Source: Sulfopaludibacter sp963815475 (GTDB taxonomy: Bacteria; Acidobacteriota; Terriglobia; Bryobacterales; Bryobacteraceae). From it: a DNA stretch of 64,000 bases. Positions within the stretch are counted from its first letter, which is position 1. Every line of letters starts with the position of its first letter. A program made the translations under genes and the position numbers. The stretch lies in assembly GCA_963815475.1 (NCBI GenBank), contig CAWFHD010000003.1, positions 1,550,001-1,614,000 of the forward strand, given 5' to 3'. Below, in pieces: positions 24,599 through 32,989 of the stretch. The notes beneath the pieces are model-generated. The model saw only the letters and a list, made by a program, of their open reading frames with translations. It was not told the DNA's origin and ran no database searches.

Positions 24599-25732
24599 AT
24601 GCCTTTTACTTCGGCGCCGGAAGCCATTGAGGAGATTCGCGCCGGCCGGATGTTGGTGGTGGTGGACGATGAGGACCGCGAAAATGAAGGCGACCTCACC
24701 ATCGCGTCAGAGAAGGTCACGCCCGAGATTATCAACTTCATGGCCACGCACGGGCGCGGCCTGATCTGTCTTTCTCTCACTGCGGAACGCTGCGACTATC
24801 TCCGTTTGCCTCTGATGACGGCGCAAAATACATCGAACTTCGGCACCGCCTTTTGCGAGTCCATCGACGCCCGCGAAGGTGTCACCACCGGGATCTCCGC
24901 GGCAGACCGCACTCGCACCATCCTGCAAACGCTCGACCCGAACTGCCGTCCCAGTGACTTGGCCCGTCCCGGGCACGTCTTTCCGCTGCGCGCCCGTGAA
25001 GGCGGAGTGCTGGTGCGCGCCGGGCAGACCGAAGCGGCGGTGGATCTGGCCCGACTCGCGGGGCTGACTCCCTCCGGAGTGATTTGCGAAATCATGAATG
25101 AAGACGGCACCATGGCCCGCGTGCCGGAGCTGCGGGAATTCTGCGCGCGCCACACCCTGAAAATGATTTCGGTAGCGGAACTGATCCGCTATCGCATGAA
25201 GACGGAACGCTTCGTGCGTCGTGTGGCGGAGGGCTGCATTCAAACCGAATTCGGCGAGTTTCGCACCATCGCGTATACCAGCGACTTAAGCCCCGAAACC
25301 CATTTGGCGCTCGTGCGCGGCGATGTGGCCGGCCGCGAGAACGTGCTGGTACGTATGCATGCGCGCTGCACTTACGGCGACGTCTTCGGATCGGATGCCT
25401 GCGAGTGCGGACGTCTGGTGCGCCACTCCCTCCGTGCCATCGCGGAGGAGGGCGCGGGCGTGCTGGTATACCTGCACGAGAGCGGCCCCGGGTTTCGCAC
25501 CGAAACGGATCTGCACGGCGACTCCCGCCTGGTCTCGCACGGCCGCGATTTCATGCACTATAAGGGTGAAGCCGGCCAGCGCCAATTGCAGCATGAGCAT
25601 GGCCTTGGCGCCCAGATTCTGTCCGATCTGGGCCTGCACACCATCCGGCTGCTAACCAATCACCCCCGGAAAATCGTTGCCCTGGAAGGCTTTGGGATCG
25701 AAATCGTGGACCAGGTGCCGGTGGGACACTAA
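24599..25732 (+). CDS. ribBA: RibBA: DHBP synthase fused to an atypical GTP cyclohydrolase II domain
   Basis: A 377-residue riboflavin-pathway protein. Residues 1-200 are a complete 3,4-dihydroxy-2-butanone 4-phosphate synthase: MLVVVDDEDRENEGDLTIAS, THGRGLICL, TAFCESIDAREGVTTGIS, RPGHVFPLRAREGGVLVR and GVICEIMNEDGTMAR are all in place. Residues 205-377 are GTP cyclohydrolase II-like and keep the zinc cysteines (ARCTYGDVFGSDACECG) and the C-terminal LTNHPRKIVALEGFGIEIV. However, the active-site segment normally written RQEGRGIGL is HESGPGFRT here, and the following Y-x-L-Q...DT...AN and RDYG motifs are missing. The first half should make the four-carbon unit; the second may not open GTP. The start ATG 24599 has GGA-rich sequence (ACAATGGAAGG) around it. 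Confidence 0.93.
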   Translation: MPFTSAPEAIEEIRAGRMLVVVDDEDRENEGDLTIASEKVTPEIINFMATHGRGLICLSLTAERCDYLRLPLMTAQNTSNFGTAFCESIDAREGVTTGISAADRTRTILQTLDPNCRPSDLARPGHVFPLRAREGGVLVRAGQTEAAVDLARLAGLTPSGVICEIMNEDGTMARVPELREFCARHTLKMISVAELIRYRMKTERFVRRVAEGCIQTEFGEFRTIAYTSDLSPETHLALVRGDVAGRENVLVRMHARCTYGDVFGSDACECGRLVRHSLRAIAEEGAGVLVYLHESGPGFRTETDLHGDSRLVSHGRDFMHYKGEAGQRQLQHEHGLGAQILSDLGLHTIRLLTNHPRKIVALEGFGIEIVDQVPVGH

Positions 25733-25762
25733 TAATCCCCGAACCTCCACGTCTGGAATGGT

Positions 25763-26692
25763 ATGACGGCACGAATACTGTTAACCGCTACACTCGCTAC
25801 CACTTTTGCCAGCGTTCTACCCGCTGTTGACCCGCATCTGCTCGGCCTGGTGATGCCCGACGCCAATGTTTTGGCGGGCGTCAACGTGGCCTCCGCCAAG
25901 AACACGCCGTTCGGCCAGTACGTGCTGACCCAATTGGCTCCCAAGGACCAGGAGTTTCAAAAGATGGCAGTGCTGACGGGATTCGATCCGCGGCAGGACC
26001 TCATTGAACTTCTGGCCGCATCCAATGGCACAGTGGGCGCCCACAGTGGGCTCGCCCTAGCCACGGGCACATTTAACACTTCTGCCATTCTCGCCGCGGC
26101 AACCTCGGCGGGCGCGACCACGGAAAACTACAAGGGCGCCACCATCATCTCTGACCCGCATTCCAAAGGAGCGCTTTCCGGTATCGCGTTCCTGGGCTCC
26201 ACCATCGCAGTGGCAGGCGACATCGCCGATGTGAAAGCCGCTATCGACCGCCAGTCTGCTCCGTCTACCATCAATTCCAACCTGGCCGCTGAGGCGAAAG
26301 CGCTGAGCGCCAACCAGGATGCGTGGGTCGCCTCCATCATTGGACCGCCGCCATTGACGGCCCCGGCGGGAGCGGCTGGCGCTGGCCAGGGTGTCATTCC
26401 CGCCAACGCTCTGCAGCAGATTGTGGGCGGCACAGCGGGCGTGAAGTTCGGCACAAACGTAGTGGTGACGGCGCAGGCGCAAGCCGACAACGCGCAGGAT
26501 GCCACCAACCTGGCGGGCATGCTGCAACTGCTGGCCAACATGGCGAAGATGCAGAGCGACAAGAGCCCCCAAGCCGCTGCCCTGGCCAACGCACTCACCG
26601 TCAGCACCTCAGGCGTCATGGTAAATATCACCTTCTCGCTGCCGGAAGATCAACTGCAGCAACTGGTTCTTCTTCGAAGCCCAATGTGGTGA
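25763..26692 (+). CDS. Secreted or membrane-anchored protein of unknown function
   Basis: A 309-residue protein with an N-terminal signal-like segment (MTARILLTATLATTFASVLP), then a soluble Ala/Gly/Asn-rich body: LLGLVMPDANVLAGVNVAS, PFGQYVLTQL, FDPRQDLIELLAAS, ATGTFNTSAIL, GIAFLGSTIAVAGDIADVKA and VVVTAQAQADNAQDATNLAG. The spacing of hydrophobic strands and repeated small residues recalls acidobacterial proteins that tabulate two related beta-alpha halves, but no family can be named. It follows ribBA by 30 bp on the same strand yet is unlikely to belong to riboflavin synthesis. The final codons (PMW) may be altered by a frameshift, because a neighbouring frame gives a longer charged tail ending HPEVKR. 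Confidence 0.6.
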   Translation: MTARILLTATLATTFASVLPAVDPHLLGLVMPDANVLAGVNVASAKNTPFGQYVLTQLAPKDQEFQKMAVLTGFDPRQDLIELLAASNGTVGAHSGLALATGTFNTSAILAAATSAGATTENYKGATIISDPHSKGALSGIAFLGSTIAVAGDIADVKAAIDRQSAPSTINSNLAAEAKALSANQDAWVASIIGPPPLTAPAGAAGAGQGVIPANALQQIVGGTAGVKFGTNVVVTAQAQADNAQDATNLAGMLQLLANMAKMQSDKSPQAAALANALTVSTSGVMVNITFSLPEDQLQQLVLLRSPMW

Positions 26693-26800
26693 AGAAGCAG
26701 ATACATCCCGAAGTCAAAAGATAGCGTGAAGTCAAAAAATAGCTCGGCTTGAATCCTCCTTGGCGTACTATCATCGAACGGAAGAGGAGCTATCAAGCCA

Positions 26801-27457
26801 ATGTTAAGAATCAACGACGTCGCGCCTGACTTCACCGCGGAAACTACTCAGGGCCCGATCAATTTCCATGAATGGATTGGAGATGGTTGGGCCATTCTTT
26901 TTTCCCACCCCAAGGATTTCACTCCGGTCTGCACCACGGAACTTGGCTACATGGCTAAACTGGAGCCCGATTTTGCGAAGCGCAATACCAAGATCATCGG
27001 GCTCAGCGTCGATCCGGTGACCAGCCACGGCAAGTGGGCCGCCGACATCGAAGAGACGCAAGGCGCCAAGGTCAACTACCCCATGATTGGCGATCCCGAA
27101 CTGAAGATCGCAAAACTCTACGATATGCTGCCGGCGGATGCGGGCGCCACTTCCGAAGGTCGCACCGCGGCCACCAACGCCACCGTGCGCACGGTGTTCG
27201 TAATCGGCCCCGACAAAAAGGTCAAGCTGATGTTGAGTTACCCCATGAGCACCGGACGCAACTTCGACGAAGTGCTGCGCGTGCTCGATTCGATTCAACT
27301 GACTGCTCAACACAAGGTCGCTACGCCGGTGAATTGGAAGCACGGCGATGACGTCATCATTCTGCCTTCGGTATCGGAGGAAGAAGCTAAGCAAAAGTAC
27401 CCAGAGGGTTGGCGCTCTCCCAAGCCGTACCTCCGCATTGTCCCGCAACCGAAGTAA
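26801..27457 (+). CDS. Peroxiredoxin, 1-Cys Prx6 type
   Basis: A 218-residue peroxiredoxin. FTAETTQGPINFHEWIGDGW is followed by FSHPKDFTPVCTTELGYMA, with the peroxidatic cysteine at residue 44 in the P-x-x-x-T-x-x-C context. KIIGLSVDPVTSHGKWAADI and TNATVRTVFVIGPDKKVKLM complete the thioredoxin-like fold, and the long C-terminal extension (VNWKHGDDVIILPSVSEEEA) is the Prx6 signature. No resolving cysteine is apparent. It reduces hydrogen and organic peroxides in the cytosol. ATG 26801 follows an AAGAGGAGC ribosome binding site. It is probably monocistronic, with a palindromic repeat downstream at 27471. Confidence 0.95.
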   Translation: MLRINDVAPDFTAETTQGPINFHEWIGDGWAILFSHPKDFTPVCTTELGYMAKLEPDFAKRNTKIIGLSVDPVTSHGKWAADIEETQGAKVNYPMIGDPELKIAKLYDMLPADAGATSEGRTAATNATVRTVFVIGPDKKVKLMLSYPMSTGRNFDEVLRVLDSIQLTAQHKVATPVNWKHGDDVIILPSVSEEEAKQKYPEGWRSPKPYLRIVPQPK

Positions 27458-27470
27458 GTGCTTTGCTTGG

Positions 27471-27494
27471 GTGGCGCAGGCGCTTTCGCCTGCC
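27471..27494. repeat. Palindromic repeat unit related to the one at 10622
   Basis: GTGGCGCAGGCGCTTTCGCC followed by TGCC; the core GGCAGGCG/CGCCTGCC hairpin is shared with 10622-10686. A second small hairpin (CCGAGCGAAGCTCGG) follows immediately. It lies after the peroxiredoxin stop. Confidence 0.7.
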
Positions 27495-27672
27495 AATCCG
27501 AGCGAAGCTCGGACCGGTTTTTCCATCCTGCCTGAGGGCGCCGGTGGCATCCACCAACCGGCGCTTTAGCCTAGATTTGGGCGCTGCCCAAATACGGGCA
27601 CTGCATCATCCACTTTTTCATTCCCTATCAACCGCTTAGCAGCGGTAGCCTGAGTGCACTTCCCTGAGTGCA

Positions 27673-28980
27673 ATGAACTCGCGGATGCTGCTCTTTTTCG
27701 TGCTGGCCGCCGGCGCAACCGCTCAGGAGACTGCTCCTCTCCGGCTGACTCTCAAAGACGCTGTGGCGCTCGCTCTTCAGCAAAACCCGCAGGTGATTCT
27801 CGCCAACCTGAACGTCAAACAAACCGAACAGGATCGTAATATCGCACGCTCGGGACTGCTGCCGCAGGTGTCCGGCAACGTTGCCGAGTCGGTGCATCGG
27901 ATCAATCTGCAAACGGCGATCGGCATCAGCCTTCCCGGCATGCCGCAACATATCGGACCTTTTTACGTCTTCCAGGGTGGCGCGGGATTCAGCGCGCCAG
28001 TCTTCGATCTCACCCTCTGGAATCGCTATCGCTCGTCGAAAATCGGTATCGATGCCGCCCATTCGCAAGACCTTGCGGCGCGCGAACAGAGCGTGATGCT
28101 GGTGGTCTCGCAATATCTCGGCGCACAGCGCGCGGCAGCTGACGTCGAAGCCGCCCAGTCGCGCGTGGACCTGGCGCAGGCACTTTATGACCAGGCGGCC
28201 GACCTGCAAAGGAACGGCGTGGGCACTGGCATCGATACGCTGCGCTCCAACGTACAACTTCAGAACGAGAAGCAGCGCCTGATCGTGGCGCGCACTCAAC
28301 TCGATACTGGCCTCTTTGCGCTGGCCCGCCTGCTGAGCGTCGACCCGCATCGCCCCATCGAACTGGCCGATCAGGTTAGCTTTTTCGAAACGCCCGCGGT
28401 CTCGGCCGCTCAGTCGATCGAACGCGCCTACACCGCGCGTCCGGAAATGCGCCAGATCGTTTCCCAGGAACAGCGCGCGGCGCTCGATTTAAAGACCGCC
28501 GGCGATGAGCGCCTTCCCAAGCTCTCCGTCTCCGGCGCGTGGCTGGAACAGGGACTCACGCCCTCCAGCATCATTCCGGTGTACGAATATCAGGCCAGCC
28601 TCGATTTTCCGCTCTTCACCGGGGGCCGCATCCAGGCCCAAAAGGCCAAGGCCGATATCGCCATCCGCCAACTCAAGCAGCAGGAACAGGATCTGCGCAA
28701 CCAGATCGCGCTCGAAGTGAAGAACGCAGTGGCGCACCTGAATTCGGCGCGCAGCGAAGTGGACGTGGCGCGATTAGGCCTCGATCTGGCCCGCCAGGAA
28801 GTAGGCCAGGCGCGCGACCGTTTCCAGGCCGGAGTGGCCAACAATATCGAAGTCATCACCGCGCAGGACGAACTGTCGCGCGCCAGTGACAATCAGATCG
28901 CCGCGTTCTACCGCTACAACCAGGCGCGCGCTGATCTGGCTTACGCCTCGGGGCAGATGGAATCGTTGTATGCCAAATAG
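27673..28980 (+). CDS. TolC-family outer membrane efflux protein
   Basis: A 435-residue protein with a signal peptide (MNSRMLLFFVLAAGATAQ). It has the duplicated TolC pattern: LTLKDAVALALQQNPQVILA, QDRNIARSGLLPQVSGN, then long coiled-coil helices (QSRVDLAQALYDQAADLQRN). A second half has YEYQASLDFPLFTGGRIQAQ, RNQIALEVKNAVAHLNSARS and VANNIEVITAQDELSRA. The trimer forms the outer-membrane channel of tripartite pumps. It overlaps the EmrB-like transporter by 11 bp and is followed by the EmrA-like adaptor, so all three parts of one efflux system are in one operon. No regulator lies directly upstream. Confidence 0.94.
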   Translation: MNSRMLLFFVLAAGATAQETAPLRLTLKDAVALALQQNPQVILANLNVKQTEQDRNIARSGLLPQVSGNVAESVHRINLQTAIGISLPGMPQHIGPFYVFQGGAGFSAPVFDLTLWNRYRSSKIGIDAAHSQDLAAREQSVMLVVSQYLGAQRAAADVEAAQSRVDLAQALYDQAADLQRNGVGTGIDTLRSNVQLQNEKQRLIVARTQLDTGLFALARLLSVDPHRPIELADQVSFFETPAVSAAQSIERAYTARPEMRQIVSQEQRAALDLKTAGDERLPKLSVSGAWLEQGLTPSSIIPVYEYQASLDFPLFTGGRIQAQKAKADIAIRQLKQQEQDLRNQIALEVKNAVAHLNSARSEVDVARLGLDLARQEVGQARDRFQAGVANNIEVITAQDELSRASDNQIAAFYRYNQARADLAYASGQMESLYAK

Positions 28981-30529
28981 GTCCGTGAATCCGTGGATCA
29001 TCGCGGTGACGGTGATGCTGGCCACCTTCATGGAGGTGTTGGACACAAGCGTGGCCAACGTCGCGCTGCCGCATATCGCGGGCAACCTTTCGGCCAGCAA
29101 CGATGAAGCAACCTGGGTGCTGACATCGTACCTGGTGGCCAACGCGATTGTCCTGCCCATGGGCGGGTGGTTCGCCATGCTGCTGGGGCGGAAGCGCTTC
29201 TACATGATCTGCGTCGCGTTGTTCACGGTGAGCTCGGTGTTGTGCGGCATCGCCCCTACTTTGGGCACGCTGATCTTCTTCCGTGTGCTGCAAGGGATCG
29301 GCGGTGGCGCGCTGCAACCCATGTCGCAGGCCATCCTGGTGGAGAACTTCCCGCGCGAGAAGCAGGGCATGGCCATGGCGGTTTACGGCATGGGTGTAGT
29401 GGTAGCTCCCGTGATTGGGCCCACTCTGGGCGGCTGGCTCACGGATAATTTCTCCTGGCGCTGGATCTTCCTCATCAACATTCCGGTAGGAATTCTGTCG
29501 CTGGTGCTGACCTCGTTCCTGATTTTCGATCCACCCTACCTGCTCCGCCGCGGTTTCCGCGACGGCCTGAAGATCGATTACACCGGCTTGAGCCTGCTGG
29601 CTCTCGGCCTGGGCTCGCTCGAAGTAGTGCTGGACGAAGGTCAGAAGGAAGACTGGTTCTCCTCTCACTTCATCCTGACTTTCGCCGCGATCACCATTTT
29701 CTGCCTGATCGCGGTGGTGTTCTGGGAGTTGCGCCAGAAGCAGCCGATCATCGATTTCCATATCCTCAAAGAGCGTAACTTCACTCTGGCGACGCTCTCC
29801 ATGCTGGTGCTGGGCTTCGTGCTCTATGGCAGCACCACGCTGCTGCCTATGCTGCTGCAGACGCTGCTGGGCTACACGTCGCTGCTCAGCGGCCTGGTGC
29901 TTTCGCCCGGCGGTTTGGTGATCTGCGTTCTGATGCCGCTGGTGGGTGTGCTGCTGCGACGCTTTCAAGCGCGCTGGCTGGTGGTTTTTGGCGTAATGGT
30001 CTCGGTGGCGGGCCTCGTCACCATGTCGAAGTTCAACCTCTATATCGACTATCAATCGGCCGCCTGGGCGCGAATGACACAAAGCGCGGGTCTGGCGTTT
30101 CTTTTCGTGCCGATTAGCGCCACCGCGTTCACCTTCATCCCGCGGGAGAAGATGAATTACGCGACCGGGCTCTACAACCTGGCGCGCAACATCGGCGGCA
30201 GTTCTGGAATCGCCACCGTGACCACCATGCTGGCACGGCGGGCGCAATTCCATTCGCAGGTGCTGGTGGCGCACTTGACGCCCTACAGCCCCGCTTACCG
30301 GGAGGCGATGGGCCGCACCACGATGCTTTTACAGGCTCACGGGTCAAGCGCTCCCGATGCGGGCAACCAGGCGCAGGCGCTGCTCTACGGCAGCATGCTC
30401 CGCCAATCGAATATGCTGGCATTCTCGGATGCCTTCTGGGTGATGGCGATGTTGTTCCTGGCCATCATCCCTCTCATGCTTCTCATGAAGAAATCCGGCC
30501 CCGTTAAGGGCCCGGTAGTGGTGGAATAA
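28970..30529 (+). CDS. DHA2-family MFS drug transporter (EmrB/QacA type)
   Basis: A 519-residue inner-membrane proton antiporter with 14 predicted helices. It starts MPNRSVNPWIIAVTVMLATF and has the DHA2 motifs MEVLDTSVANVALPHIAG, ATWVLTSYLVANAIVLPMGG, LGRKRFY (motif A), LQGIGGGALQPMSQAI and GPTLGGWLTDNFSWRWIF (motif C region). The ORF begins farther upstream, but ATG 28970 matches family starts and overlaps the TolC gene by 11 bp. It pairs with the HlyD-type adaptor next to it and the TolC protein before it, forming an EmrAB-TolC-like pump for hydrophobic toxic compounds. The actual substrate is unknown. Confidence 0.95.
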   Translation: MPNRSVNPWIIAVTVMLATFMEVLDTSVANVALPHIAGNLSASNDEATWVLTSYLVANAIVLPMGGWFAMLLGRKRFYMICVALFTVSSVLCGIAPTLGTLIFFRVLQGIGGGALQPMSQAILVENFPREKQGMAMAVYGMGVVVAPVIGPTLGGWLTDNFSWRWIFLINIPVGILSLVLTSFLIFDPPYLLRRGFRDGLKIDYTGLSLLALGLGSLEVVLDEGQKEDWFSSHFILTFAAITIFCLIAVVFWELRQKQPIIDFHILKERNFTLATLSMLVLGFVLYGSTTLLPMLLQTLLGYTSLLSGLVLSPGGLVICVLMPLVGVLLRRFQARWLVVFGVMVSVAGLVTMSKFNLYIDYQSAAWARMTQSAGLAFLFVPISATAFTFIPREKMNYATGLYNLARNIGGSSGIATVTTMLARRAQFHSQVLVAHLTPYSPAYREAMGRTTMLLQAHGSSAPDAGNQAQALLYGSMLRQSNMLAFSDAFWVMAMLFLAIIPLMLLMKKSGPVKGPVVVE

Positions 30530-30544
30530 GAAAGGCAGTAATAT

Positions 30545-31807
30545 ATGGCAACCCAACCCCAACCGCAGCTCGCGCCGGATCGGGCATCTCAACTCGACAC
30601 GCGGGGATCGTCGCGCAAGAAGTTTTTCATCATCCTGGCGATCCTTCTGCTGGTGGCGGCAGGCGCGACGGCCGCCTGGCTGCACTTCCAGGACCGCGTC
30701 TCGTCCGACGACGCCAACGTGGATGGACACATCACCTCCGTCGCGCCCAAGATCTCGGGCAATGTCACCGATGTCCTGGTGCTGGATAACCAGGCGGTGA
30801 AGGCAGGGCAGGTATTGGTCAAGATCGACCCCCGCGACTTCCAGGCCAAGGTCGATATGGCCAAGGCAGCGCTGGCGGAAGCCGAGAGCAAGGCCCACGC
30901 TGCACAGTTGCAGGTGCCGTTCACCAATGAGTCCACGCAGTCGCAGACCAGCAACGCATCGGCCATGCTCGCCGACGCGGAGGCTGAGCACACGCGGGCC
31001 CGCTTTGCCGCGGAACAGGCTTCCAGCTCCGACCTGGCAGTTGCCCAGTCCAACATTCAATCCAAGCAGGCCAGCAACGATCGCGCGCAGGCCGATCTGG
31101 CCCGCATGAAGCCGCTGGCCGACAAAGAAGAGATTTCGAAGCAGCAATACGATTCCTATGTGGCGGCAGCCCGCGTGGCGGAAAGCGAACTGCAAGGCGC
31201 GCGCGACAAACTCGCCTCGGCGCAAAAAGAGGCGTCGATTCGTCAGGCATCTGTCCAGGCAGCCGAATCGAAAGTGAACCAGGCGAAGGCGCAGGTGGCG
31301 AATTCGGAGGCCAATCGGAAGCAGGTGCCCATCCGGTCGGCGGATGCGGGAACGGCAGTGGCGGCGGTGTCGGCGGCGCGCGCCAACCTGGAAGCGGCCG
31401 AACTGCAACTCAGCTACACCACCATCGTCGCGCCAATGGACGGCGTGGTCACGCGCAAAAGCGTGGAGGTGGGGCAGGTGGTGGCGCCAGGCCAGGGCCT
31501 GATGGCAATCATTCCGCTGCAGGACACCTGGGTGACTGCCAATTTCAAGGAGACTCAATTGAAGGACGTGCACGCCGGCCAGCGAGCCGAAATCCACGTC
31601 GATATGTATGGCAAAAGCGTGAGCGGCCACGTGGACTCCATCGCGGGCGCCACCGGGTCCAAAATGAGTCTGCTTCCGCCGGAGAATGCCACCGGCAATT
31701 TCGTGAAGGTGGTGCAGCGCATTCCGGTGAAGATCCTGGTGGATCCGCAGCAGAACTTGATTCTGCGGCCGGGCATGAACGTGGATGTGACCATTTTTAC
31801 AAAGTAG
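30545..31807 (+). CDS. HlyD/EmrA-family membrane fusion protein
   Basis: A 420-residue periplasmic adaptor. A cytoplasmic N-terminus is followed by one membrane anchor (KKFFIILAILLLVAAGATAA, about residues 25-44), a biotinyl-lipoyl half (NVDGHITSVAPKISGNVTDV), a very long alanine-rich coiled-coil hairpin (about 100-285) and the second lipoyl half with TTIVAPMDGVVTRKSVEVGQ, then the beta-barrel (WVTANFKETQLKDVHAGQRA) and a membrane-proximal end. It links the EmrB-like transporter to TolC. It starts 15 bp after the transporter stop, preceded by GAAAGGCAG. Length and order are normal for EmrA. Confidence 0.95.
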   Translation: MATQPQPQLAPDRASQLDTRGSSRKKFFIILAILLLVAAGATAAWLHFQDRVSSDDANVDGHITSVAPKISGNVTDVLVLDNQAVKAGQVLVKIDPRDFQAKVDMAKAALAEAESKAHAAQLQVPFTNESTQSQTSNASAMLADAEAEHTRARFAAEQASSSDLAVAQSNIQSKQASNDRAQADLARMKPLADKEEISKQQYDSYVAAARVAESELQGARDKLASAQKEASIRQASVQAAESKVNQAKAQVANSEANRKQVPIRSADAGTAVAAVSAARANLEAAELQLSYTTIVAPMDGVVTRKSVEVGQVVAPGQGLMAIIPLQDTWVTANFKETQLKDVHAGQRAEIHVDMYGKSVSGHVDSIAGATGSKMSLLPPENATGNFVKVVQRIPVKILVDPQQNLILRPGMNVDVTIFTK

Positions 31808-31814
31808 CAGTGGA

Positions 31815-31835
31815 GCCGGCGGTCTTGCCATCGGC
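31815..31835. repeat. REP-like palindrome, left of the intron-like remnant
   Basis: GCCGGCGG-TCTTG-CCATCGGC, an imperfect version of the GCCGGTGG hairpin family, just after the EmrA stop. A matching unit in the opposite orientation lies at 32064-32081, so the two bracket about 230 bases of different sequence. Confidence 0.65.
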
Positions 31836-31845
31836 GACTCGCCCT

Positions 31846-32045
31846 CAATGGGTTAGGGGTTGCCCCACGGCCCCTCCACACCACCGCACGTTGCGGGTCC
31901 GCATACGGCGTGGCTCCCCAATTTGAGCCCGCGAGGCAGGGTTCACTTGCTCTCCGTCAGGAGTTTCGCCGCTCCCCGGTTCCAGCGCTTGTGCGCAAGC
32001 ACCGAATTTGCGACCGACGCCGCATACCCTCAAGTCGAACATTAG
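31846..32045 (-). mobile_element. Probable group II intron remnant (3' part, no reverse transcriptase)
   Basis: Read on the reverse strand this block has GGAGCGGCGAAACTCCTGAC, then GGGGAGCCACGCCGTATGCG, GACCCGCAACGTGCGGTGGT and GTGGAGGGGCCGTGGGGCAA. Such short GC-rich stems joined by GTATGCGG and GTGCGG motifs are typical of the sequence after reverse-transcriptase genes in bacterial group II introns. No reverse transcriptase, maturase or domain V consensus can be confirmed. It sits between two inverted REP-like palindromes. Alternative: a structured non-coding RNA or an IS end. Confidence 0.35.
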
Positions 32046-32063
32046 TCACACACACCGAAACGA

Positions 32064-32081
32064 GGTGGCAAGACCACCGGC
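32064..32081. repeat. REP-like palindrome, right of the intron-like remnant
   Basis: GGTGGCAAGACCACCGGC, inverted relative to the unit at 31815-31835. Confidence 0.65.
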
Positions 32082-32093
32082 TTCATTTTTTCC

Positions 32094-32123
32094 TTTACTC
32101 GTCACCCGCATTTACTCTATTAT
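32094..32123 (+). promoter_or_regulatory. Candidate promoter of the third PadR operon
   Basis: TTTACT at 32094-32099, an 18-base spacer and TATTAT at 32118-32123, with the GTG start at 32133 only nine bases further on. As at 10689, this suggests a leaderless PadR transcript. The -35 match is weak. Confidence 0.35.
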
Positions 32124-32132
32124 GTAGAAACC

Positions 32133-32465
32133 GTGGCGAAGGGCGATTCTCTCGGCGAGTTCGAACAGATCATTCTGTTGGCGCTGATGCGCCTTGGACC
32201 CGCGGCCTACGGTATGGCCGTACGGCGCGAAATTGAGGAGCGCACCGCCCGCCGCGTCTCCATCGGAGCCGTATATGCCACGCTCGAACGCCTGGAAAAC
32301 AAGGGCTACGTCTCTTCTTCGGCGGGCGAACCCACCGCCGAGCGGGGCGGCCGCGCCAAACGCTTCTTTCGCATCGAATCTTCTGGCGAGCGGGCATTGC
32401 GCGATTCCCAGGACGCCATTCGCAAAATGATGGCTGGACTGAAAACGGGGTGGCGCACCGTATGA
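32133..32465 (+). CDS. PadR-family transcriptional regulator
   Basis: A 110-residue PadR protein starting at GTG 32133. LGEFEQIILLALMRLGPAAY is followed by GMAVRREIEERTARRVSIGA, VYATLERLENKGYVSSSAGE, and the wing RAKRFFRIESSGERALRDSQ. It is the third PadR gene of the window but is more divergent from the other two, using VYATLERLE in place of LYPALxRLE. Its TGA overlaps the start of the membrane protein gene (ATGATGA-like junction near 32462), indicating coupling. It probably regulates the two genes that follow. Confidence 0.9.
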   Translation: MAKGDSLGEFEQIILLALMRLGPAAYGMAVRREIEERTARRVSIGAVYATLERLENKGYVSSSAGEPTAERGGRAKRFFRIESSGERALRDSQDAIRKMMAGLKTGWRTV

Positions 32466-32989
32466 TCGTCTGGCTATTCGGGCTGCTGCTGCGCCAGCGC
32501 GACCGCGAAATGATTCTGGGCGATCTGGTGGAGGAACGAGCATTGCTGGCTGCCACCCTGCCGCCGCGACAGGCTGTCCGCTGGTATCGGCGCCAAATGC
32601 TGCGGTCCATTCCGTTCGTAATGTGGGCCAACGTACGGCGCGGCATCTGGCTGAAGACCCTGGGCGCGGCTATCGTGGCGTATCTAGTGGCCGCGATCCT
32701 GATCATCGCCAGCGATTCGGCCGTTGGCATGATCGGCGCAGGATGGCGGATGGAATTGGCCAGCCTTACGGTGGGGGCACTGGTAATGGCTCTCTGCGGT
32801 TACCTGGCATCGGCCATGCGGCCGCGGGCTGCGCTGCTGCTCTCGGTCATAGTCGCGGTGCTGTCGATACTCAATCTTCTGATGCCGACCGGCGAAGCGG
32901 CCTGGTACAAAATTGGGCTCGTGCTGGTAGGGCCTGCGGCGGTGCTCGCAGGGGGCAGGATTTGCATACGAGGGAGGAAACACTCGTGA
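32462..32989 (+). CDS. Membrane protein resembling the ADOP permease prefix domain
   Basis: A 175-residue protein. The N-terminus (IVWLFGLLLRQRDREMILGD followed by LVEERALLAATL) resembles the cytoplasmic prefix segment found before the first membrane helix of some ADOP permeases (R-x-x-ILGDLxEE). Three to four hydrophobic segments follow: TLGAAIVAYLVAAILIIASD, LASLTVGALVMALCGYLASA, AALLLSVIVAVLSILNLLM and GLVLVGPAAVLAGG. No permease module is attached, so it is a prefix-only protein. It overlaps PadR upstream and the TIGR03067 gene downstream (GTGA at 32986-32989). Function unknown; a small partner of the regulator or an envelope stress component is possible. Confidence 0.7.
   Translation: MIVWLFGLLLRQRDREMILGDLVEERALLAATLPPRQAVRWYRRQMLRSIPFVMWANVRRGIWLKTLGAAIVAYLVAAILIIASDSAVGMIGAGWRMELASLTVGALVMALCGYLASAMRPRAALLLSVIVAVLSILNLLMPTGEAAWYKIGLVLVGPAAVLAGGRICIRGRKHS

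Noticed and set aside
28856..31831. Two long reverse-strand open frames (about 472 and 495 codons) over the efflux genes
   Set aside because: Their translations are His/Arg/Gln-rich shadow sequence opposite clear EmrB and EmrA proteins.
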